Shown here: positions 12,505-19,165 of the stretch, in pieces
How positions within the stretch are numbered: position 1 is the stretch's first letter
Layout of the letters: each line of letters starts with the position of its first letter
Assembly (NCBI RefSeq): GCF_016648105.1
Contig: NZ_JACVVE010000006.1
Coordinates: 140,979-204,978 of the forward strand
DNA: 64,000 bases
Reading direction: 5' to 3'
DNA from: Pseudomonas sp. S31
Lineage (GTDB): Bacteria; Pseudomonadota; Gammaproteobacteria; Pseudomonadales; Pseudomonadaceae
Made by a program: the position numbers and the translations under genes
The notes under the pieces: generated by a model
The model's database searches: none
What the model saw: the letters and a program-made list of their open reading frames with translations, nothing else
What the model was told of the DNA's origin: nothing

Positions 12505-12858
12505 ATGGGTAAATACAAGAAAGTTCGCATTCAGCGCTTTGGCGGTTCCGGAGGGGTCGTCCTTCCCCCGAATCAGGCAATGAATGCAGGCGATTTTATA
12601 AGATCACCAAACGGGCGTTATATCTTGCGTCTTCGTCCTGATGGGAATCTGGTGCTTGAAGATCGTGGCGCCGTAATCTGGGTGGCTAACGAAAAACAGC
12701 CGCATAGCTATACGTTCAAACTCAGAAGGCGCGAACCGCTTCACTTCATAATCAAAAATTCAGGGTTCCTCTATGATCCTGCCCGCAGCCGGATATGGTC
12801 GGCCCAAGCTACCGAAACCCGGAGTTCTATCTGCCTAGGTACTATGCTTTTGAATTAG
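12505..12858 (+). CDS. single-domain monocot-mannose-binding-lectin (B-lectin) like protein
   Basis: A 117-residue protein that reads as one beta-prism II (MMBL/B-lectin) domain. Residues about 18-60 show the family pattern: L-P-P-N-Q, then AGD, SPNGRY, and LRPDGNLVLE. The last is a degenerate form of the sugar-binding motif QxDxNxVxY: Asp, Asn and Val are kept, Gln and Tyr are lost. It is followed by a strand ending IWVAN. A second sub-repeat ends in a similar strand, IWSAQ (about 96-100), without the binding motif. No signal peptide or membrane segment. LlpA/putidacin-type lectin bacteriocins have two such domains in about 270 residues; this has one. It is flanked on the opposite strand by two paralogous small lipoproteins, and its last 24 bases overlap one of them. 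A role in antagonism or adhesion is inference only. Confidence 0.7.
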   Translation: MGKYKKVRIQRFGGSGGVVLPPNQAMNAGDFIRSPNGRYILRLRPDGNLVLEDRGAVIWVANEKQPHSYTFKLRRREPLHFIIKNSGFLYDPARSRIWSAQATETRSSICLGTMLLN

Positions 12859-13014
12859 GCGATAGTGTTCTTGATAATCTATTTCTCTTTCGCAGCCTTG
12901 TCGGTAGGGATCCATATCACATTTGAATGCTGTGTTGTGTTGATTGGCTGGCCATGAGCAACCTTTGACGCACCCGGAGAGAATAATTATCGCTATGGGG
13001 ATTAATATTTTCAT
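12835..13014 (-). CDS. small lipoprotein, CDMDP type (copy 2)
   Basis: A 59-residue predicted lipoprotein. MKILIPIAIIILSGC gives a hydrophobic segment and lipobox Leu-Ser-Gly-Cys, with Cys15 as the lipid anchor and a 45-residue mature peptide. The conserved block FKCDMDPYRQGC aligns with FRCDMDPNMQMC of the copy at 12107-12265; both carry two Cys besides the anchor (this copy has a third, Cys19). It is convergent with, and overlaps by 24 bases, the end of the lectin-like gene. Stop is TAG at 12835. No known family recognised. Confidence 0.65.
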   Translation of the reverse strand: MKILIPIAIIILSGCVKGCSWPANQHNTAFKCDMDPYRQGCEREIDYQEHYRLIQKHST

Positions 13015-13160
13015 GATGGCTCGCGCATTGATGTTAAGCGCTATTTTTTGCTACGACATACCTTGTCTGATACCTAGATTTTCTCCGGACTCAGTGAGAC
13101 GTTTCCTCTGAGCGCTGGGGATCTTTCTGATGGTGCTCGGTAGCGATCTCCAGGTGGGAA

Positions 13161-13190
13161 GGCGTTTCCAGGCAAAAAAGGCCAAACGCC
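13161..13190. repeat. inverted repeat downstream of mdeR
   Basis: GGCGTTT (13161-13167) and AAACGCC (13184-13190) form a stem with inner GGC/GCC pairing and an A6 loop (T6 on the other strand). It lies beyond the mdeR stop. The T-run is in the loop rather than after the stem, so terminator function is doubtful. Confidence 0.4.
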
Positions 13191-13247
13191 ATGGATTTTG
13201 GATGGCACGTCCACATAAGAAAGTGTCTCAGCCTCGCATGGCTCGCT

Positions 13248-13727
13248 TCAGATGTGTGTCTCCGACACCGGAATGACCCGTTTTTCCTTTACAGCCTTAT
13301 AGGAAAAGCTCGAATAAATTTCCTTCACCCCCGGCAACCGCTGCAGCACCTCGCGTGTGAATTCCCCAAAAGACTCCAAATCCCGCGCCAATATCTCCAA
13401 CAAAAAGTCATACCGCCCTGAAATGTTATGGCAGGCGACGATCTCGGGAATCTCCATCAGCCGCCGCTCGAACGCCAATGCCATGTCCTTGGTATGCGAA
13501 TCCATCATGATGCTGACGAACGCCGTCACTCCAAAGCCTAGCGACTTGGGGGAAAGAATTGCCTGGTAGCCGGTTATGAACCCGTTGTCCTCGAGCAACT
13601 TGACCCGCCGCCAGCACGGTGATGTGGTCAGGGCCACCTGGTCGGCCAGTTCGGAAACGGTCAACCGGGCATTGTCTTGCAAGGCGGCGAGCAGGGCGCG
13701 GTCGGTGCGGTCGAGGGTGGTTGGCAT
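13248..13727 (-). CDS. mdeR: Lrp/AsnC-family regulator of methionine gamma-lyase
   Basis: A 159-residue feast/famine regulator with an N-terminal winged HTH (recognition region about 23-46, ELADQVALTTSPCWRRVKLLE split around Trp39) and a RAM effector-binding domain (about 65-150, GRYDFLLEILARD). Divergent from mdeA with 127 bases between, the arrangement of P. putida mdeR-mdeA where the Lrp-type MdeR activates mdeA. Start ATG 13727 is preceded by a CAGGAGG-like sequence on the minus strand only weakly, but the N-terminus MPTTLDRTDRALL is typical of the family. Confidence 0.88.
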   Translation of the reverse strand: MPTTLDRTDRALLAALQDNARLTVSELADQVALTTSPCWRRVKLLEDNGFITGYQAILSPKSLGFGVTAFVSIMMDSHTKDMALAFERRLMEIPEIVACHNISGRYDFLLEILARDLESFGEFTREVLQRLPGVKEIYSSFSYKAVKEKRVIPVSETHI

Positions 13728-13766
13728 GATTTGCCCTCAGGAGGTCTTTTTTGTCGTTCTGGTTCC

Positions 13767-13793
13767 AATAAACCCGCAAATGCGTGGGTTATT
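13767..13793. promoter_or_regulatory. imperfect palindrome in the mdeR-mdeA intergenic region
   Basis: AATAA...TTATT outer arms with CCC/GGG inner arms form an imperfect 27-base palindrome midway between the two divergent starts. Size, AT-rich ends and position suit an Lrp-family operator, presumably for MdeR. Confidence 0.45.
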
Positions 13794-13812
13794 TTGGAAA
13801 AATTCAGGCTGT

Positions 13813-13843
13813 CTGGTGGCATAAGCTTAGAACAAACCACCAG
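13813..13843 (+). promoter_or_regulatory. leader hairpin abutting the mdeA ribosome-binding site
   Basis: CTGGTGG (13813-13819) and CCACCAG (13837-13843) are perfect complements separated by 17 bases. The right arm runs into the Shine-Dalgarno AGAGG (13842-13846), so a folded leader could reduce ribosome access to mdeA. It could equally be a protein-binding site. Confidence 0.4.
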
Positions 13844-13854
13844 AGGTCGTTGCC

Positions 13855-15051
13855 ATGCGCAACTCCCAGAACAACAGCGGTTTCTCTACCCGGGCCATCC
13901 ACCACGGCTATGACCCGCTCAGCCACGGCGGCGCCTTGGTGCCGCCGATCTACCAGACCGCGACCTACGCCTTCCCCAGCGTCGAGTACGGTGCGGCGTG
14001 CTTCGCCGGGGAGGAGGGCGGGCATTTCTACAGTCGCATCTCCAACCCCACCCTGGCCTTGCTGGAGCAGCGCATGGCTTCTCTGGAGGGGGGCGATGCG
14101 GGTCTGGCCCTGGCCTCGGGCATGGGGGCGATCACCTCGACCCTGTGGACGCTGCTGCGCCCCGGAGACGAGCTGCTCGTGGGGCGCACGGTGTATGGCT
14201 GCACCTTCGCCTACATGCACCATGGCCTTGGCGAATTCGGCATCAAGATCCGCCATATCGACCTCAACGACCCCAAGGCGCTGAAGGCGGCGATCACTCC
14301 CAGGACGCGAATGATCTATTTCGAGACCCCGGCCAACCCCAACATGCAACTGGTGGATATCACGGCGGTGGTCGAGGCGGCGCGTGGGCATGATGTCCAC
14401 GTGGTGGTCGACAACACCTACTGCACGCCGTACCTGCAGCGGCCGCTGGAGCTGGGCGCGGACCTGGTGGTGCATTCGGCCACCAAGTACCTCAGTGGCC
14501 ATGGCGATATCACCGCCGGCTTGGTCGTCGGGCGCAAGGCGCTGATCGACCGGATTCGCCTGGAAGGGCTCAAGGACATGACCGGTGCGGTGCTCTCGCC
14601 GCATGACGCTTCGTTGCTGATGCGCGGCATCAAGACCTTGGCGCTGCGCATGGATCGCCATTGCGACAACGCGCAGCAGGTGGCCGAACTGTTGGCGGGC
14701 CAGCCGCAGGTCGAGCTGATCCACTATCCTGGGTTGCCTTCGTTCGCCCAGTACGATCTGGCGCAGCGGCAGATGAGCAAACCGGGTGGGATGATCGCCT
14801 TCGAGCTCAAGGGCGGGATCGAGGCCGGACGGCGCTTCATGAATGCCCTGCAGTTGTTTGCCAGGGCTGTGAGCCTGGGCGATGCCGAGTCGCTGGCGCA
14901 GCATCCGGCGAGCATGACCCATTCCAGCTATACGCCCAAGGAGCGGGCGCATCATGGGATTTCGGAAGGATTGGTGCGGTTGTCGGTGGGGTTGGAGGAT
15001 GTGGAGGATTTGTCGGCGGATATCGAGCAGGCGCTGGGGGCGTGCAGCTAG
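13855..15051 (+). CDS. mdeA: methionine gamma-lyase (PLP enzyme)
   Basis: A 398-residue Cys/Met-metabolism PLP enzyme that converts methionine to methanethiol, 2-oxobutyrate and ammonia. The length equals the P. putida enzyme. Key residues fall at the known numbers: Tyr59 and Arg61 (FYSR), Tyr114, Cys116 (VYGCTF; Cys116 marks gamma-lyase rather than cystathionine enzymes), Asp186 (VVVDNTY) and PLP-binding Lys211 (HSATKYLSGH). The mdeB (E1-like) gene known downstream in some P. putida strains is absent; a bacteriocin-immunity locus follows instead. The 5' leader carries a hairpin next to the ribosome-binding site. Confidence 0.95.
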   Translation: MRNSQNNSGFSTRAIHHGYDPLSHGGALVPPIYQTATYAFPSVEYGAACFAGEEGGHFYSRISNPTLALLEQRMASLEGGDAGLALASGMGAITSTLWTLLRPGDELLVGRTVYGCTFAYMHHGLGEFGIKIRHIDLNDPKALKAAITPRTRMIYFETPANPNMQLVDITAVVEAARGHDVHVVVDNTYCTPYLQRPLELGADLVVHSATKYLSGHGDITAGLVVGRKALIDRIRLEGLKDMTGAVLSPHDASLLMRGIKTLALRMDRHCDNAQQVAELLAGQPQVELIHYPGLPSFAQYDLAQRQMSKPGGMIAFELKGGIEAGRRFMNALQLFARAVSLGDAESLAQHPASMTHSSYTPKERAHHGISEGLVRLSVGLEDVEDLSADIEQALGACS

Positions 15052-15152
15052 GTAGCCCGTGCCCTGCCTCGTCTGCTCGATACATTCTCCGAGAGTTCAA
15101 TTAGAGCAGGAAAATTAGTTCGTCCCCTTTATCCTATAGGTGTGTGGCGCTG

Positions 15153-15416
15153 CTAGCTGGGCTTGAAGTCTGCTTTGCCATTGGCGGCTCGCCATTCTTT
15201 AATGATCGCCAATACTTGTTCAGGCTCGCCTTGGTTGCTTCCTTCTGGTCTGAAAAAAAGATCACTGCCCGCGGGGTGTTCAGTGATTTTTTCAAAGTGC
15301 TCAATTAAAGGTGTCAGCTTGCTGTCGGGTTCATCCTCGATGGCTCTGTGTATCTCATGAAGAAACGCCCTGAATTCTTGTTCGGTATATTGTTCAAGTT
15401 CGGATTTAGTAGTCAT
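15153..15416 (-). CDS. colicin/pyocin nuclease immunity protein (copy 1)
   Basis: An 87-residue protein of the colicin E/S-type pyocin nuclease immunity family: YTEQEF (10-15), HFEKITEHPAGSDL (40-53) and IKEWRAANGK (72-81) are family blocks, and 85-87 residues is the usual length. The nuclease-facing aromatic pair after DL is FF rather than YY. I use the ATG at 15416 because it gives the family N-terminus; ATGs upstream at 15428 and 15503 only add non-family residues. It would bind and block a cognate HNH DNase. No intact cognate toxin gene lies in the window. It shares 44 of 87 ungapped positions with copy 2 by my hand alignment. Confidence 0.88.
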   Translation of the reverse strand: MTTKSELEQYTEQEFRAFLHEIHRAIEDEPDSKLTPLIEHFEKITEHPAGSDLFFRPEGSNQGEPEQVLAIIKEWRAANGKADFKPS

Positions 15417-15472
15417 TTTTGTCTTCATGATGAACGTGGTTATGGCTTTTAGGTGTAACTTCTTAAGGGTGA

Positions 15473-15485
15473 GCGCCATTGGCGC
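15473..15485. repeat. short perfect palindrome between the two immunity genes
   Basis: GCGCCATTGGCGC, six-base arms around one base, 57 bases upstream of the copy 1 start codon. Could be an operator; function unknown. Confidence 0.3.
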
Positions 15486-15554
15486 AATGTTCGTTCGCAT
15501 CAAATATTGGGTGGCAACAGGCCGTCTTTACCTTAAGCCAGTGACTTGCGCTGT

Positions 15555-15818
15555 CTAGCTGGGTTTGAATATCTCTTTATGATGGGTAAGTCGCCACTCT
15601 TTGACGATTTTCACAATTTCTTCAGCCTCGTTGTCAGTCTCGGAGGCAGGCCCGAATAGCAGGTCGTAGCCGGAAGGGTGTTCGGTGATTTTTGCAAAGT
15701 GGAGAAGAAGCGAAGAGTAGATATTGTCTGGCGCGTCAATGTTGGCCCTATTGATTTCGTTGATAAATGCTATGAACTCTTGCTCAGTATAATCGCTGAG
15801 CTTCTGCTTGAGGGTAAT
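15555..15818 (-). CDS. colicin/pyocin nuclease immunity protein (copy 2), non-canonical ATT start
   Basis: An 87-residue immunity protein with the same blocks: LSDYTEQEF, HFAKITEHPSGYDL and IVKEWR, ending FKPS like copy 1. The reading frame has no ATG, GTG or TTG before the family blocks. An in-frame TAA lies at 15824-15822, only one codon before ATT at 15818. That ATT sits exactly where copy 1 and the family have Met, 7 bases after a GGAG Shine-Dalgarno (15829-15826). Either translation starts at ATT, as known for infC, or an ATG has mutated and the gene is weakened or silent. The rest of the frame is intact. The HNH nuclease fragment at 15770-16039 overlaps its first 16 codons in another frame. 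Confidence 0.75.
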   Translation of the reverse strand: MTLKQKLSDYTEQEFIAFINEINRANIDAPDNIYSSLLLHFAKITEHPSGYDLLFGPASETDNEAEEIVKIVKEWRLTHHKEIFKPS

Positions 15819-16039
15819 GGCTTATCTCCGTAGTGTATTTTGTGATGAGCCGAGGGTGTTATTGTTCTAAGGTTTTCCATGTCGTAGACGCCACCGTCGT
15901 CGTGAATCGGGATAGAGTGATGGGCTACAAAGGTTGCCGGGTTCATGTGCCGATCAATGTAGTAAACCCTAGATGATATTGGCTGTATCGTACACTCCGT
16001 CTCCTTCGCTAATTGGGATTGCGTAATGAAGTACGTAGG
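15770..16039 (-). pseudogene. HNH bacteriocin nuclease C-terminal fragment (tip B)
   Basis: An open frame without a toxin N-terminus that encodes the end of a colicin/pyocin HNH DNase. The recognisable part (about 15827-15967) reads TFVAHHSIPIHDDGGVYDME, then NLRTITPSAHHKIHYG. The His pair (metal ligand and general base), VYDM and the two late His of the TPxxHxxxH block are all kept. The frame then continues 19 codons past the expected end, into immunity copy 2, and stops at 15770. A one-base shift would put the TAA at 15824 right after the HYG end, as in intact toxins. No start codon, receptor or translocation domain is present, so this is a displaced cassette tip or remnant. Confidence 0.75.
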
Positions 16040-16127
16040 TCAGCTGGTTCAGGTAGGCTATGATGGGTGGAGTTGAATTTTGGGTATGCCAGAGGTGGCC
16101 TTTTTCGATGTAGGGAGAATCTCGAAT
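15969..16127 (-). pseudogene. HNH bacteriocin nuclease C-terminal fragment (tip A)
   Basis: A 52-codon open frame between stops, directly upstream of tip B and overlapping it in another frame. Its end, LTYVLHYAIPISEGDGVYDT followed by ANII, aligns with TFVAHHSIPIHDDGGVYDME/NL of tip B. The second His of the His pair is Tyr, and the frame stops (TAG, 15971) before the TPxxH block. It reads as an older, more decayed copy of the same domain end. The upstream 16128-16330 shows no recognisable toxin. Confidence 0.6.
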
Positions 16128-16371
16128 TCAGGCTAAATTGCCAAAAGCTAGCGTATTGGATTGCACGGCAGCATGATGGCTGCAGTTCTGGGGGTGTTTA
16201 ATTAGTGTTCTTGGAAGTAGTTATTTTGCGATTCATCGGTCTTTCACTGTATGAAATAGAAATTATGACTCAGGGCTTATAGCTCTTTTCTCAGGATTTT
16301 CCGGGCAAGATTCGCCGGTAGTGATGGGGCGCTCGATATCCGCCGCGCTGCAACTATCAAGCCGAGCCCAC
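16128..16371. other. AT-rich stretch with no recognised gene
   Basis: Sits between the nuclease remnants and the zapG terminator. Short open frames on the minus strand (for example one ending in a stop near 16267) have no recognisable family. It would be the place for the missing main part of a bacteriocin gene, but none is there. Confidence 0.5.
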
Positions 16372-16395
16372 AAAAAAGGCCTCTTGCGAGGCCTT
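16372..16395 (-). terminator. rho-independent terminator of zapG
   Basis: On the minus strand AAGGCCTC-GCAA-GAGGCCTT is followed by TTTT, 21 bases after the zapG stop. Confidence 0.88.
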
Positions 16396-16416
16396 CTGAA
16401 GTTCCAGTTCAGCGAA

Positions 16417-16854
16417 TCAACGCTTGAGCCCATAGCTCTCGTCGAGCATGCCTGGCGAGTTCGGCGACTTCGGCGCGTAGTCGCGTGGCACTTCGGCGGT
16501 GTCCTTCGGCGGCGTCAGACGGTCGCGTGGGCCCTGCGCGGCTTCGGAGTGCAGGGCGGCCAGCAGGCGCTGACGGGTCAGGTCGTCGAGGGCCAGGGTG
16601 TTGGCGCCGTCGGCCAGGTGATCCTGGACGTCCTGGTAGCTCTGGGTCAGTTTCTTCACCAGCACGGCAGTGCTGTTGAAGTGGGTGATGACCTCGTTCT
16701 GGTAGCTGTCGAAGCGTTTTTGCATATCGTCCAGCTGACGCTGGGTGCTGCTGGGCGCAGCGTTGGGCAGCAGGCGGGCTGCGATGAAACCGACCGCCAC
16801 GCCGATGACCAGGGCCAGGGTTGGCAACAACCAAACAAGGAGCGAGAGTTCCAC
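16417..16854 (-). CDS. zapG: YhcB/ZapG family (DUF1043) division-associated membrane protein
   Basis: A 145-residue protein with an N-terminal membrane helix (about 4-28), a short coiled-coil region (about 36-75, QRQLDDMQKRFDSYQNEV) and a Pro-rich polar tail. This is the DUF1043 layout. E. coli YhcB/ZapG links cell-wall synthesis and division. Monocistronic with its own terminator. Homologue assignment is by layout and the QxxLDxxQxxFxxYQxxV pattern. Confidence 0.86.
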   Translation of the reverse strand: MELSLLVWLLPTLALVIGVAVGFIAARLLPNAAPSSTQRQLDDMQKRFDSYQNEVITHFNSTAVLVKKLTQSYQDVQDHLADGANTLALDDLTRQRLLAALHSEAAQGPRDRLTPPKDTAEVPRDYAPKSPNSPGMLDESYGLKR

Positions 16855-16989
16855 GAGTCCTTCCTCTATAAACGGCTTTGCTTTACGTTAACGGCTCAGA
16901 CCTGCGCTGTATACCGCGAGCGATCGCAAATCAGAACAGAATTCTTCACCTAGACGAATCGACCCAACCCGAGGTCACGGAGTAGTACC

Positions 16990-17625
16990 TTGCTCGTGCG
17001 CGAAACCCCCTTGTTCATCGATGGCCCCAGCGGCCAGCTGGAAGCCTTGTACCTGGACGTGGCCGATGCCCGTGGTGCGGTCCTGATCTGCCACCCCAAC
17101 CCGGTCCAGGGCGGCACCATGCTCAACAAGGTGGTCTCGACCCTGCAGCGTACCGCCCGCGATGCCGGCTACGTGACTCTGCGCTTCAACTACCGCGGTG
17201 TCGGCCAGAGCGCCGGCAGCCATGACATGGGCGCTGGCGAAGTGGCCGATGCCGAAGCCGCCGCCGCCTGGTTGCGCGAGCGCCATCCGCAGCTGCCGCT
17301 GGTGCTGATGGGCTTCTCGTTCGGTGGCTTCGTCGCTACCAGCCTGGCCGGGCGCCTGGAAGGGCAGGGGGTGGAGCTGCAACACCTGTTCATGATCGCC
17401 CCGGCGGTGATGCGTCTGACCGAGGACTTCCCGCTGCCGCAACGCTGCCCGATCAGCCTGGTGCAGCCCGACAGCGATGAGGTCGTGGATCCGCAGCTGG
17501 TATACGCCTGGTCCGACGCACTGGCGCGCCCCCATGAGCTGCTGAAAGTGGCAGAATGCGGACACTTCTTCCATGGCAAGCTGACCGATCTGAAGGATCT
17601 GCTGCTGCCGCGCCTTTCGAACTGA
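16990..17625 (+). CDS. alpha/beta hydrolase (COG2945-like)
   Basis: A 211-residue cytoplasmic hydrolase: [16 protein letters not shown] near the start, [12 protein letters not shown], nucleophile elbow GFSFGG, an acid at SDEVVD and His in ECGHFFHGK. Start is TTG at 16990 because GGAG (16979-16982) is 7 bases before it; GTG at 16996 is the alternative. Substrate unknown. It lies 25 bases upstream of trpS on the same strand and may be co-transcribed with it. Confidence 0.85.
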   Translation: MLVRETPLFIDGPSGQLEALYLDVADARGAVLICHPNPVQGGTMLNKVVSTLQRTARDAGYVTLRFNYRGVGQSAGSHDMGAGEVADAEAAAAWLRERHPQLPLVLMGFSFGGFVATSLAGRLEGQGVELQHLFMIAPAVMRLTEDFPLPQRCPISLVQPDSDEVVDPQLVYAWSDALARPHELLKVAECGHFFHGKLTDLKDLLLPRLSN

Positions 17626-17650
17626 GCCAAGCCTGAATAAGCGAACACCC

Positions 17651-19000
17651 ATGACCACGCGCATCCTTACCGGTATCACCACCACCGGCACCCCGCACCT
17701 GGGCAACTACGCCGGGGCCATCCGCCCGGCGATCGTCGCCAGCCAGCAGCCGGGCGCCGACTCGTTCTACTTCCTGGCCGACTACCACGCCCTGATCAAG
17801 TGCGACGATCCGCTGCGCATCCAGCGTTCGCGCCTGGAAATCGCCGCCACCTGGCTGGCCGGCGGTCTCGATCCGGACAAGGTGACCTTCTACCGCCAGT
17901 CCGATATCCCCGAGATCCCCGAGCTGACCTGGCTGCTCACCTGCGTCAGTGCCAAGGGCCTGCTCAACCGCGCCCATGCCTACAAGGCTTCGGTGGACAA
18001 GAACGTGGAAAACGGCGAAGACCCGGATGCCGGCGTGACCATGGGCCTGTACAGCTACCCGGTGCTGATGGCAGCCGACATCCTGATGTTCAACGCCCAC
18101 AAGGTGCCGGTCGGCCGTGACCAGATCCAGCACGTGGAAATGGCCCGCGACATCGGCCAGCGCTTCAACCACCTGTTCGGCCAGGGCAAGGACTTCTTCG
18201 CCCTGCCCGAGGCGGTGATCGAGGAGAGCGTGGCGACCCTGCCGGGCCTGGACGGTCGCAAGATGTCCAAGAGCTACGACAACACCATCCCGCTGTTCAC
18301 CAGCGCCAAGGACATGAAGGACGCCATCTCGCGCATCGTCACCGACTCGCGCGCGCCCGGCGAAGCCAAGGACCCGGACAATTCGCACCTGTCCACCCTG
18401 TTCCAGGCCTTCTCCACCCCGGCGCAGTGCGCCGAATTCCGCGAAGAACTGCTGCAGGGCCTGGGCTGGGGTGAGGCCAAGCAGCGCCTGTTCCAGCTGC
18501 TCGACGGCCAGCTGGCCGAGAAGCGCGACCACTACCACCAGTTGATTTCGCGTCCATCGGACCTGGAAGACATCCTCCTGGCCGGTGCCGCCAAGGCTCG
18601 CAAGATCGCCACGCCGTTCCTCGAGCAACTGCGCGAGGCCGTTGGCCTGCGTTCGTTCCGCAGCAGCGTGCAGGCCAGCACCGAGGTGAAGAAGAAAGCC
18701 GCCAAGACCGCGCGCTTCGTCAGCTTCCGTGACGACGACGGCAGCTTCCGCTTCCGCCTGCTGGCCGCCGATGGCGAGCAGTTGCTGCTGTCGCGCAGCT
18801 TCGCCGACGGCAAGAGCGCCGGAGCGGTGAGCAAGCAATTGCAGCAGGGTGGCGAGGCCGATGTACGCGTCGAAGGCCTGGGCTTCAGCCTGTGGTTGAA
18901 CGACGAGCAGGTTGCCGACGGGCCGCAGTTCGACAGCGCCGAGGCCCGTGATTCGGCCATTCAGACCCTGCGCGAGGCGCTGGCCCCACAGCAGGACTGA
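17651..19000 (+). CDS. trpS: tryptophanyl-tRNA synthetase with C-terminal YegP-like extension
   Basis: A 449-residue class I synthetase that charges tRNA-Trp. HIGH-type motif PHLGN (15-19) and KMSKS (204-208) are present. The catalytic part ends near residue 335; bacterial TrpS is usually about 330 residues. The extra 110 residues follow a Lys-rich linker and include [20 protein letters not shown] then [15 protein letters not shown], which resembles the small YegP/DUF1508 fold. I recall such long TrpS proteins in Pseudomonas. Role of the extension is not known to me. Confidence 0.94.
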   Translation: MTTRILTGITTTGTPHLGNYAGAIRPAIVASQQPGADSFYFLADYHALIKCDDPLRIQRSRLEIAATWLAGGLDPDKVTFYRQSDIPEIPELTWLLTCVSAKGLLNRAHAYKASVDKNVENGEDPDAGVTMGLYSYPVLMAADILMFNAHKVPVGRDQIQHVEMARDIGQRFNHLFGQGKDFFALPEAVIEESVATLPGLDGRKMSKSYDNTIPLFTSAKDMKDAISRIVTDSRAPGEAKDPDNSHLSTLFQAFSTPAQCAEFREELLQGLGWGEAKQRLFQLLDGQLAEKRDHYHQLISRPSDLEDILLAGAAKARKIATPFLEQLREAVGLRSFRSSVQASTEVKKKAAKTARFVSFRDDDGSFRFRLLAADGEQLLLSRSFADGKSAGAVSKQLQQGGEADVRVEGLGFSLWLNDEQVADGPQFDSAEARDSAIQTLREALAPQQD

Positions 19001-19007
19001 GCCGGGG

Positions 19008-19097
19008 ACCTGTAGGAGCGGGCTTGCCCGCGAAGCAGGCGCCGCGTTGCATGGCACCGGCCATGCCGGTGTTCGCGGGCAAGCCCGCTCCCACAGA
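19008..19097. repeat. REP pair (inverted)
   Basis: CTGTAGGAGCGGGCTTGCCC at about 19010 and its inverse ending CTCCCACAG at 19096 form a long imperfect hairpin with a 30-base loop, between trpS and zapE. Confidence 0.88.
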
Positions 19098-19165
19098 CTG
19101 ATTGCCATTAAGCGGGCCGCTCGCTACAGTGACGGCCCGTTTTTTGTTGCCTCGCTAACGAAATC

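Noticed and set aside
13191..13421. 76-codon plus-strand frame overlapping the end of mdeR
   Set aside because: Most of it is antisense to the conserved C-terminus of MdeR and it shows no motif.
15417..15515. A third HNH tip upstream of immunity copy 1
   Set aside because: The only hints are NIAPMALTLKKLH-like residues; there is no His pair and no VYD block.
16244..16262. CTGTATGAAATAG as an SOS (LexA) box for the bacteriocin locus
   Set aside because: The second half (ACAG at the right spacing) is absent.
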